From positions 1 to 11,458 of the forward strand of contig JBJMWX010000123.1 of NCBI GenBank assembly GCA_045809925.1: a stretch of 11,458 bases of DNA. The letters run 5' to 3'. The notes below the pieces were generated by a model. It was not told the DNA's origin, made no database searches, and saw only the letters and a list, made by a program, of their open reading frames with translations. The stretch comes from CADDYX01 sp045809925 (GTDB taxonomy: Bacteria > Verrucomicrobiota > Verrucomicrobiia > Chthoniobacterales > UBA10450). Below are positions 1-6,373 of this stretch, in pieces. Each line of letters opens with the position of its first letter. Within the stretch, counting starts at the first letter, position 1. The translations under genes were made by a program, and so were the position numbers.

Positions 1-15
1 AAGGTGTTGCGTCGG

Positions 16-486
16 CTAGGGTCGGAACTTCTGATCGAGCACGACTTTTCCAGCCTGCTCGACAATCACTTCCGCCGTCGCGAACTGCACGTCGGTAATG
101 TTTGCACTCCAATTCGAGTTCGGGCAGCCCGCTTCGGTCGCTGTCGGTTGCGGGGGCGCCGCTGTCGTCAGGCACACGCTCAGGTTGCCGTTTTTAATCT
201 CGGTGCTTGGAAACGTCTGCTGCGCGCTCGGCGATACCGGCACTTTGTTCTGCCCGGGTGCCGCATTGCCGCCCTGGTTGGTGCAGATGGTCGTCGCTGA
301 GCCGGTGGTTTTTACCGTAATCGTGACGTCTTCCATGCCGAGACCAGCGAGACTGAAGCAGGTTCTCAAGGTCGTGCCCTGATCGCTGAAGGTTGGGGCT
401 TTCTTGAAGTGAACGTTGGCCGCGTAGACGAGCGGTACACCGATCACTGCGAGAATGATAACTGCGAGGTTTAGTTTTTTGTTCAT
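16..486 (-). CDS. Small exported protein of unknown function with a CTNxGGNxAPGQN motif
   Basis: This 156-residue protein begins with a clear signal peptide: Lys3-Lys4, a hydrophobic core at about 6-20, and a likely cleavage after VYA at residue 22. The mature part of about 134 residues has four cysteines (43, 68, 105, 121), which could form two disulfides outside the cytoplasm. A central segment reads GLGMEDVTITV (48-58) followed by CTNQGGNAAPGQNK (68-81). From memory this resembles a broad family of small secreted bacterial proteins with a GLGxxDVT...C-N-x-GGN-x-APGQN signature, whose function I do not know. The C-terminal part is beta-rich (VQFATAEVIVEQ). The ATG was chosen because it starts exactly at the signal peptide; the bases upstream (AATACCCTC) hold no Shine-Dalgarno. 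It follows dinG on the same strand after 91 bases and could be read from that transcript or from its own promoter. Export is well supported; function is unknown. Confidence 0.75.
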   Translation of the reverse strand: MNKKLNLAVIILAVIGVPLVYAANVHFKKAPTFSDQGTTLRTCFSLAGLGMEDVTITVKTTGSATTICTNQGGNAAPGQNKVPVSPSAQQTFPSTEIKNGNLSVCLTTAAPPQPTATEAGCPNSNWSANITDVQFATAEVIVEQAGKVVLDQKFRP

Positions 487-577
487 GAGGGTATTAGGAT
501 TTCACTGCGTCCGCGGGTTTGCGGGCGGGCTCGGATTCTTGGAATCCCAATAATTTCTGTCAAGCTGATTACTGCGC

Positions 578-2560
578 TCAGATCACCTTTACCGGAGAAT
601 CCGGCAGCGCTTTCAGAAATGCCCGACCGTAAGCCTTTGTCACGATGCGGTTGTCCAGAATGACGATGATACCGCGATCGCTCTTCGTCCGGATTAAACG
701 GCCGACGCCCTGTCGGAGTTTGAGAATCGCCTCCGGAAGCGAGTACTCGCTGAATGGATCGCCGCCGCGCGCCTCGACCAGTTCGAGCTTTGCTTCGATG
801 AGCGGGTGATCCGGGACGGCGAACGGCAGCCGGGTGATGATTACGTTTGAGAGCGCTTCGCCCGGCACATCGACGCCCATCCAAAAGCTATCGGTCCCGA
901 AAAGCACGGTGCGCGGCGTTGTCTTGAAAGCTTCGAGCAACTTCGTCCGCGGTAGCCCCTGGCCTTGCACGAGAAGGTTCAGTTTTCGGCTGGCGAGAAA
1001 CGCCGCCATATTATCAGCCAGCTGCTGCATCGTGCGATAACTCGTGAAAAGCACGAATGCGCGGCCGTCGGTTTCTGTGACGAAATGGCCGACCCAATGC
1101 GCGAGCGCATCGATGTATTTCGCGTCCCGCGGGTCCGGCATCTTTTGCACCACGAAGACCTTCATCTGCGTGCGAAAATCGAATGGGCTGCCGAGCTGGA
1201 GCGCGGTCGCATCGTTCGCGCCGATCCGCTCACGGAAATAGGCGAGATCCGGCCGGCCCACGGCGAGCGTGGCGCTGGTCATGACCGAGGTGCAGTCGCT
1301 CCGAAAGATGATCCGTTGCAGAACGGGCGCGATGTCGATTGGGGCGGCGTTAAGGGAGAGGAACTGCGCGGTTTTTCCGGTGCGCTCGACCCAGTAAACG
1401 TGACCATCCGCGCTTTGCTCAAGGAAGGTGATGATCGCGGCACGTGCATCGCGGAGTCGCCGCGCCATCTCCTGCAACTCTGTTTTCAGGAATTCGTCGT
1501 CATTCTCCTTCGCGACTTCGGCGATCCGCGCCTGGAGCGCGGCAAGACGCGCTGAAATAGTGTCCGGCGCAAAGTCGGCGTGGCGGACGCGCACTTCGCG
1601 GCCTTTGCGGAAATCGCAGCGTTCTTCTACTGAGCGAAAAAATTTGTCGATCTCGTCGATCGATTCCGCGGCGAGTCGCACCCCGGCTGCGTTGCGCGTG
1701 ACGGTAAACAGGCCCTTTCGCGTACGCGCGTTGTAAAGCCGCTGCACGGCCGAACGCAGTCCGTATTGTGCCACCGTGATGCCGATCTGGCGGGACGCGA
1801 CCTGCTCAATCGTGTGCGCTTCGTCGAAGATCGCGAAGTCGTTCGGGAAAATATAGCCGCCCTCGCGGTCCTCCCGTTCCTCGTCGCTGCCGAGAAGAAG
1901 AAAGAACAACGTGTGATTCATCACCAACACGTCGGCTGCCTCGGCCCGGCGGCGGGCGGCGTGATAGAAACAGCGCGGATCGTTTCCGCACGTTTTCTTC
2001 GTGCAGATGTGCGCTTCGCTGCAAACCTGCGCCCAGACTTTCGGGTCCGGTTCGGCGCCAAGATCGCTCAGAGATCCGTCTCGTGTTCCGCGCGACCACT
2101 CAGCCAGGCGGACCAGTTCCGCCTGCTCGGAGGTTGTAAACAGTTCGTTCGCCTGGTCGAGCGCGCGCGACAGCCGGCGCGGGCAAAGATAATTGTGCCG
2201 GCCCTTCATGAGCGCGGCCTCGAATTCGACCGGCAGGATTTTCTGCAGGATGGGGATGTCTTTGTAGAGCAGCTGCTCCTGCAGATTGATCGTGTGGGTC
2301 GAGACGATCGCTTTGCGTTTCTGCTCGAGCGCAAACAGGATCGCCGGCGCGAGATAGGCGATCGATTTTCCAACGCCGGTGCCCGCTTCGACCACCAGAT
2401 GTTCCTCGTTCTCCAGAGCCCGCGCGACTGCCACCGCCATCTCCTGCTGCTGCGGCCTATATTCGAAGTTCTTCGCCTTCGCGAGCAGGCCGTCCTCGGA
2501 AAAGAGAGAGCGCACCCGCTCGACAAAGTCGCTGCCAAGCGAATCTTTCAGTGCAATCAT
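578..2560 (-). CDS. dinG: DinG/YoaA-family ATP-dependent DNA helicase with Fe-S cluster motif
   Basis: A 660-residue superfamily 2 helicase of the XPD/Rad3-like DinG group; these unwind DNA 5'-3' and act on repair and replication intermediates such as D-loops and R-loops. The motifs lie in order: RPQQQ (35-39) before Walker A, EAGTGVGKS (58-66), STHTINLQEQL (87-97), the DEAH box (246-249), a helicase C part with LFGTDSFWMGVDVPG, and motif VI QGVGRLIR (617-624). Between motifs I and II are the four cysteines expected for a 4Fe-4S cluster: Cys126, then Cys186-x4-Cys191-x5-Cys197. The last three have the spacing I recall for E. coli DinG. Length is close to YoaA (about 636) and a little under DinG (about 716), so the paralogue is not settled and the symbol is a family-level label. 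The ATG is preceded by GGAACGGGA, a usable but poorly spaced ribosome site. It is divergent from lptG. Fe-S cofactor supply by the nearby IscA/HscB proteins is plausible but not shown. Confidence 0.93.
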   Translation of the reverse strand: MIALKDSLGSDFVERVRSLFSEDGLLAKAKNFEYRPQQQEMAVAVARALENEEHLVVEAGTGVGKSIAYLAPAILFALEQKRKAIVSTHTINLQEQLLYKDIPILQKILPVEFEAALMKGRHNYLCPRRLSRALDQANELFTTSEQAELVRLAEWSRGTRDGSLSDLGAEPDPKVWAQVCSEAHICTKKTCGNDPRCFYHAARRRAEAADVLVMNHTLFFLLLGSDEEREDREGGYIFPNDFAIFDEAHTIEQVASRQIGITVAQYGLRSAVQRLYNARTRKGLFTVTRNAAGVRLAAESIDEIDKFFRSVEERCDFRKGREVRVRHADFAPDTISARLAALQARIAEVAKENDDEFLKTELQEMARRLRDARAAIITFLEQSADGHVYWVERTGKTAQFLSLNAAPIDIAPVLQRIIFRSDCTSVMTSATLAVGRPDLAYFRERIGANDATALQLGSPFDFRTQMKVFVVQKMPDPRDAKYIDALAHWVGHFVTETDGRAFVLFTSYRTMQQLADNMAAFLASRKLNLLVQGQGLPRTKLLEAFKTTPRTVLFGTDSFWMGVDVPGEALSNVIITRLPFAVPDHPLIEAKLELVEARGGDPFSEYSLPEAILKLRQGVGRLIRTKSDRGIIVILDNRIVTKAYGRAFLKALPDSPVKVI

Positions 2561-2584
2561 TCCCGTTCCGTTTCCCGCGCCTTT

Positions 2585-2650
2585 GTCATTCCGAGCGAAG
2601 TCGAGGAATCTCGCTCAACTCGCAGATGTCTCGACTTCGCCCGACATGAC
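2585..2650. repeat. Interspersed hairpin repeat, two arms in inverted orientation
   Basis: Two 27-base arms, 2585-2611 and 2624-2650, are inverted copies matching at 22 of 27 positions and separated by 12 bases. The left arm contains CGAGCGAAGTCGAGGAATCT and the right arm is its near reverse complement. Each arm also has its own short stem: ATTCC/GGAAT in the left arm and, read on the other strand, ATGTC/GACAT in the right arm. The differences between arms at positions 6-7 are matched by differences at 22-23, so pairing inside each arm is kept. The core GAGCGAAGTCGAG is one I remember as a scattered intergenic repeat in several bacterial phyla. It sits between the divergent starts of the helicase and lptG genes, where it could act on transcripts or be a passive REP-like element. 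Confidence 0.8.
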
Positions 2651-2697
2651 ATGGCTGCTGGTGCCGGCGAAACTGTAAACGCAAAACTGTATTCCTC

Positions 2698-3837
2698 GTG
2701 AGACTGCTCGACCGATACGTCATTCGCAATTTTTTGCAGGCCTACGTCTACTGCATTGCGGCGTTTATTTCGATCTGGCTTATCTTCGACGTAAGCGACA
2801 ACATCTCGACCTTCCTCGATTCGCGCATTTCCTTCGCGAAGATGGGGCGTTATTATGTGACGCAGGTCCCGCAGATCCTGGTCATACTCCTGCCCGTCTC
2901 CCTCCTCCTCGCGCTTCTCTTTTGCCTCGGCCGAATGTCGCGCACGAACGAAATCGTCTCGATGCTGACTGCTGGAATCAGCGTGCCGCGCCTTCTCGCC
3001 CCATTGATTGCGATTGGGCTGCTGACTACGGCGGCTAGCACGGCGCTGAATTACTCCGTCGCGCCGCACGCTGAGCTGGCTCGCAAGACGGTGCTTGAGA
3101 CGCGTTCGCGCCGCCAGGAATTGGGGGTCACCGCGCAGATTTTTCGTAATCGGACGGACGACCGCACCTGGTATGTTCGCCAGTTCTTTCCCGGCTCCAA
3201 TGAATTCAACACCGTTCAGGTGCTGCAGCAGGACGAGAAAGATAACATCGTTGCGAACTACCTTGCGACCAAGGCGATCTACCACCCGGAAGACAGAAGC
3301 TGGGAACTTCAATACGCGCGCATCATTCATTATGATGAGCGGGGTAACATCACCGGCAGTGAGGACTCGCATGAGATCGTCGTCCATAACTGGAGCGAAA
3401 CACCGTTCCGGCTGAGCAGCGCAAATGCGCGCGCGGAATACATGAGCGTGCCGGAGCTGCACGATTACCTCACCTTCAACGCTGATTTTCCGCCGATCCT
3501 GCTCGCGCCATTTCGGACCCATTTCTACTACCGCACGGCGCTGCCCTGGACGTGTTTCGTGGTCGTCCTCATGGCAGCCCCTCTCGGCATCGGTTATTCG
3601 CGTCGCGGGATTCTTGCCAGCGTCGCGAGCGCCGTCTTTCTCGTCTTTGCGATGAACTTTCTCACCCATCTCTTCCTCGCCCTGGGCGAAGGGGCGCGCA
3701 TCCCGGCGATCGCCGCGGCATGGACACCGAACCTGATCTTCGCCTCGGTCGGTCTGCTCCTCCTCTACTACCGTGCGACCAATCGCGAGCCGCCCAGCTT
3801 TAATCCATTCGCCACGCGGCGTATCGTTGCGCAATGA
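2698..3837 (+). CDS. LptF/LptG-family lipopolysaccharide export permease (LptG-like)
   Basis: A 379-residue inner-membrane protein of the YjgP/YjgQ (LptF/LptG) family. With the ATPase LptB, these permeases extract lipopolysaccharide from the inner membrane and pass it to the LptC-A-D bridge. The layout is typical: three N-terminal membrane helices (about 12-31, 58-78, 99-118), a periplasmic beta-jellyroll region (about 120-275) and three C-terminal helices (about 281-299, 304-328, 335-358). The N-terminus MRLLDRYVIRNFL and the segment LGRMSRTNEIVSMLTAGIS (78-96) are characteristic; the LDRY start is closer to LptG than LptF, but I would not fix the paralogue. The start is GTG at 2698, chosen because the family's conserved N-terminus begins there. 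No Shine-Dalgarno precedes it. The stop overlaps the next gene by ATGA. Its LptF/LptG partner and LptB are not in the window. The protein implies a Gram-negative envelope with an LPS-type lipid. Confidence 0.93.
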   Translation: MRLLDRYVIRNFLQAYVYCIAAFISIWLIFDVSDNISTFLDSRISFAKMGRYYVTQVPQILVILLPVSLLLALLFCLGRMSRTNEIVSMLTAGISVPRLLAPLIAIGLLTTAASTALNYSVAPHAELARKTVLETRSRRQELGVTAQIFRNRTDDRTWYVRQFFPGSNEFNTVQVLQQDEKDNIVANYLATKAIYHPEDRSWELQYARIIHYDERGNITGSEDSHEIVVHNWSETPFRLSSANARAEYMSVPELHDYLTFNADFPPILLAPFRTHFYYRTALPWTCFVVVLMAAPLGIGYSRRGILASVASAVFLVFAMNFLTHLFLALGEGARIPAIAAAWTPNLIFASVGLLLLYYRATNREPPSFNPFATRRIVAQ

Positions 3838-4337
3838 ACCCGCTGGCAAACGAGTGGCCGATCAAGCAGCGATCGGACGCCTGTGCGCAAACGCACCGTC
3901 CGTTTGGGCCGGGCGAACAGTTTTACACCCTGCTTTTTCGCGAAGCAGACGGGTTTCGCCGCGAAGACTTGAGCGAGGAAGCGTGGACAACGCGGAATGA
4001 AAACATCCAGCCGTTCTCGTTTTGGAAAACCCGCTACGAACCGCCGCCGCCCGAGGCACCCGAGCCGCTGGCGAAGGAAAGCGCGGAGGAACTTTTGCGC
4101 CGCCTGCTCGCGGGGAACAATCCGATGGAGCGCAACGCCTGCTACGTCCTTGCCGCGATGCTCGAACGCAAACGCGTCCTCAAGCCGATCAAGAACGAAA
4201 ACGGCGACGACTCGATCCTGGTGTATGAGCACGCCAGAACCGGCGAAGTCTTCCTCGTTCCCAAAGCGGATTTGAAACTGGACCAACTCGATGACGTGCA
4301 GCGCGAAGTTTCCGCGCTCCTCACCGCCGCACAATGA
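3834..4337 (+). CDS. Unknown protein translationally coupled between lptG-like gene and dusB
   Basis: A 167-residue, probably cytoplasmic protein with no signal peptide or membrane helix. Residues 14-51 form a compact motif region, SDACAQTHRPFGPGEQFYTLLF then GFRREDLSEEAW, followed by FSFWKTRYEPPPP (61-73). I recall similar C-x2-T/C...PGExFY...GFxRxDxSxxAW proteins as unnamed conserved proteins in Verrucomicrobiota and Planctomycetota. The lone Cys17 may be what remains of a metal-binding knuckle in relatives; that is a guess. After a proline-rich linker (70-78), a helical second half includes ERNACYVLAAMLERKRVLKP (99-118) and ends with LVYEHARTGEVFLVPKADLKLDQL. Its ATG overlaps the lptG-like stop (ATGA), and its own TGA overlaps the dusB start the same way. 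That arrangement supports a real, expressed gene with product levels tied to its neighbours. No function can be assigned. Confidence 0.85.
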   Translation: MNPLANEWPIKQRSDACAQTHRPFGPGEQFYTLLFREADGFRREDLSEEAWTTRNENIQPFSFWKTRYEPPPPEAPEPLAKESAEELLRRLLAGNNPMERNACYVLAAMLERKRVLKPIKNENGDDSILVYEHARTGEVFLVPKADLKLDQLDDVQREVSALLTAAQ

Positions 4338-5359
4338 ACCCGACGGCAATCGGCAATCGGCCGGCGTGGTTTCACGGCGGGAATGCGTTCCCCCTCTATC
4401 TCGCTCCGATGGCTGGCGTATCCGACAAGATTTTCCGCCAGCTCTGCAAAGAGCACGGCGCCGACGTGCTCGTCTCCGAATTCGTATCGGCCGAAGGTGT
4501 CTTCCGTCGAAACGAGCGCACGCGCGAGTATCTCGATTTTGATGAATGCGAGCGGCCACTAGGCGTGCAGCTGTTTGGCGGTGACGCTGCACACATGGCG
4601 GAAGCGGCGCGCCACGTCATCGATTGGGTCGCGCCCGATTTCATCGACCTGAATTTCGGCTGCCCGGTGAACAAGGTCGTGGCGAAGAACGGCGGCTCCG
4701 CCCTGCTTAAAGATTGTCCCACACTTGTCGCTGTGGCCAACGCTGTCGTTCGTGCCTGTGCACCGATGCCGGTCACAGCAAAGATCCGGATTGGCTGGGA
4801 CGGCGGTTCAATCAACGCGCCGCGGGTCGCGCGAATGCTCCAAGAGACCGGTATCGCCGCGATCGCTGTCCATGGTCGGACGCGGGAGCAAGGCTACTCA
4901 GGCTTCGCCGATTGGAACGTAATAGGCGAAGTTGCAGCCTCGGTTTCGATTCCAGTGATCGGCAACGGCGACCTCGCCACGCCGCGCGATGTCGTTGTCC
5001 GACGTGAACAGACCGGCATCGCCGGTGTCATGATCGGTCGCGCGGCCATGAGCGCGCCGTGGATTTTCGCGCAGATAAAACAGTACCTCGCCACCGGGGA
5101 GGAGCTGCCGTCGCCCGATTTGGAGCAGCGCTGGGCGCTGATTCGCCGCCATTGCCAGCTCGTGGTCGCAGAGTGGGGGAACGAGGACAAGGCGATGCGC
5201 TCAATGCGCGCGCGCCTCATGGCCTACTCCAAAGGGTTTCCGCAGAGCAAACAACTGCGAGAAAAATTCCAGCACATCGCTTCGCTCGCTCAGTTGGACG
5301 AAATCGCGGTTCAGCATCTCGCGAGTGTAGAAGTGGTCGCCGCGGCGACCGCCTGCTAG
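4334..5359 (+). CDS. dusB: tRNA-dihydrouridine synthase DusB
   Basis: A 341-residue FMN-dependent enzyme that reduces specific uridines in the tRNA D-loop to dihydrouridine using NAD(P)H. It belongs to the DusB/NifR3 family. Visible signatures are the FMN-binding start LYLAPMAGVSD (21-31), QLFGG (79-83), DLNFGCPVNKV (105-115) with the catalytic general-acid Cys110, VTAKIRIGW (147-155) with Lys150, AVHGRTREQGYSG (178-190), IPVIGNGD (206-213) and GVMIGRAAMSAPWIF (231-245). The C-terminal helical tRNA-binding domain follows, including MAYSKGFPQSKQLREKF. Length is normal for the family. The start is the ATG overlapping the previous stop; family homology begins a few residues later at about 18, so the first 15 residues (MNPTAIGNRPAWFHG) are a variable leader. 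The next gene begins 45 bases downstream. Assignment to the Dus family is secure; DusB over DusA or DusC rests on the APMAGVSD and HGRTREQGYSG pattern. Confidence 0.94.
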   Translation: MNPTAIGNRPAWFHGGNAFPLYLAPMAGVSDKIFRQLCKEHGADVLVSEFVSAEGVFRRNERTREYLDFDECERPLGVQLFGGDAAHMAEAARHVIDWVAPDFIDLNFGCPVNKVVAKNGGSALLKDCPTLVAVANAVVRACAPMPVTAKIRIGWDGGSINAPRVARMLQETGIAAIAVHGRTREQGYSGFADWNVIGEVAASVSIPVIGNGDLATPRDVVVRREQTGIAGVMIGRAAMSAPWIFAQIKQYLATGEELPSPDLEQRWALIRRHCQLVVAEWGNEDKAMRSMRARLMAYSKGFPQSKQLREKFQHIASLAQLDEIAVQHLASVEVVAAATAC

Positions 5360-5404
5360 ATTGAGGGCGTTTGGCACAAGCGGCCCCGCAACTTAATTTC
5401 CACC

Positions 5405-5785
5405 ATGGCGGAGAACGGAGCGCCGGGCGCGCAGATTAACTTCAAAGTCGGCAACGAGCGGCTGATCAAGGTGACGGAGAGCGCGTCGCGTAAGCTCAGT
5501 TCATTGCTTGAGAAACAGGGGCGCGCCACCGGTGCGTTGCGCGTGGCGGTGATTGGCGGCGGTTGTTCCGGACTGCAATACAAAATGGATCTGGTCGATG
5601 GACCGGCTAACCGGGACATTGTCGTGCAGTCGCAAAATGTGCGTGTAGTGGTCGATCCGAAGAGCGCCCTTTTTGTCAGCGGCTCGCTCCTCGATTACAG
5701 CGACGATCTGCAGAAGGGCGGATTCAAGGTAACGAACCCGAACGCGGTCGCGCATTGTTCCTGCGGCGAGAGCTTCGCTGCATGA
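5405..5785 (+). CDS. IscA/ErpA/HesB-type iron-sulfur cluster carrier
   Basis: A 126-residue A-type carrier that receives Fe-S clusters from a scaffold and hands them to apoproteins. The three family cysteines are present: Cys54 in VIGGGCSGLQYKM, then Cys118 and Cys120 in HCSCGESF, giving C-x63-C-x-C. The conserved domain starts at about residue 20 (LIKVTESASRKL); the first 19 residues are an extra N-terminal leader compared with the usual 105-115 residues. No alternative ATG lies within the leader, so I keep the ATG at 5405, although it has no Shine-Dalgarno. The 45-base gap after dusB contains an AT-rich patch (ACTTAATTT, 5391-5399) about 20 bases after TTGGCA (5371-5376), so an internal promoter is possible but weak. 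The stop overlaps hscB by ATGA. Distinguishing IscA, ErpA and SufA from one sequence is not safe; the hscB neighbour suggests an ISC-type role. Confidence 0.92.
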   Translation: MAENGAPGAQINFKVGNERLIKVTESASRKLSSLLEKQGRATGALRVAVIGGGCSGLQYKMDLVDGPANRDIVVQSQNVRVVVDPKSALFVSGSLLDYSDDLQKGGFKVTNPNAVAHCSCGESFAA

Positions 5786-6369
5786 CCGATTATTTCCGGC
5801 TGCTCGGTCAGGCGCGCCGGCCGTGGTTGGATGAGAACGAACTGAAGAACGCCTACCACGCCCGGACCTTCGATGCTCATCCGGACGTGAATCCCGGCGG
5901 CGATGCGGCGGCGTTTGCCGGGCTGAACGAAGCCTATCGCACGCTGCGCGATCCGAAATTGAGGGTGGAGCATCTCCTTCACCTCGAGGAAAGCAATGCG
6001 GGAACCGGCGCTGGTTCAGTTCCGGCTGTGGTCCAGGAGCTGTTTCCGATGGTGACAACCGCGCTCCAAAATGCGCGGGCCCTCACGGCAAAACTTGCGC
6101 AGACGGGCAGTGCTCTGTCGCGCGGTCTGCTTCAGGGAGAAAACGTTGCCTGCCGGCACCAGATCGAGCGATGTATTGAGCAACTTACTGTGGCACAGGA
6201 CCAGGCGGAGAAACAACTGCGAGCAATCGACAAGCGGTGGGATGATCGTGTGAGTAGCGACATCGAAGAACTGCGCGCGCTTGCTGCCACCTACAGTTAT
6301 ATCAACCGATGGAGCGCGCAGTTAGATGAAGCGCGCTTTGCCTTGCAGTCGGAGGGGAGCCCAATCTGA
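5782..6369 (+). CDS. hscB: Fe-S assembly cochaperone HscB (J-domain protein)
   Basis: A 195-residue J-domain protein that brings the Fe-S scaffold IscU to the Hsp70 HscA and stimulates its ATPase. The N-terminal J domain starts at once with TDYFRLLG; the helix KNAYHARTF leads to the essential HPD tripeptide (33-35), followed by NPGGDAAAFAGLNEAYRTLRDPKLRVEHLL. The C-terminal half is a helical HSCB domain (ENVACRHQIERCIEQL and RVSSDIEELRALAATYSYINRW). The length is slightly above the E. coli protein (171). I chose the ATG at 5782 because it overlaps the previous stop and begins at the conserved TDYF. An in-frame TTG at 5755 would add nine residues lying inside the iscA-like gene. The partner genes hscA, iscU and iscS are not in this window. 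The stop lies only four bases from the convergent stop of the glycosyltransferase gene, leaving no room for a separate terminator. Confidence 0.9.
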   Translation: MTDYFRLLGQARRPWLDENELKNAYHARTFDAHPDVNPGGDAAAFAGLNEAYRTLRDPKLRVEHLLHLEESNAGTGAGSVPAVVQELFPMVTTALQNARALTAKLAQTGSALSRGLLQGENVACRHQIERCIEQLTVAQDQAEKQLRAIDKRWDDRVSSDIEELRALAATYSYINRWSAQLDEARFALQSEGSPI

Positions 6370-6373
6370 GTCG

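Noticed and set aside
533..547. GGATTC-TTG-GAATCC hairpin downstream of the helicase gene as a terminator
   Set aside because: The stem is only six pairs, half of them A-T, and no T-run follows on the minus strand, so it is not a convincing intrinsic terminator.
1766..2701. 311-residue open frame antisense to the helicase gene
   Set aside because: It lies opposite conserved helicase motifs, and its C-terminus (SEVEESRS...) is a well-known false peptide from reading the interspersed repeat.
2557..3849. Long open frame (430 residues) antisense to the lptG-like gene
   Set aside because: It is the reverse-strand shadow of a GC-rich gene with clear family homology. Its translation is charged low-complexity sequence without domains, and part of it is the translated intergenic repeat.
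4344..4357. Two tandem CGGCAAT heptamers just inside the dusB start
   Set aside because: Two copies of seven bases inside a coding leader are not enough to claim a functional or phase-variable repeat.
5400..5408. CCACCATGG resembling a eukaryotic Kozak start at the iscA-like gene
   Set aside because: The gene and all neighbours are bacterial in family and arrangement; the match is coincidence.
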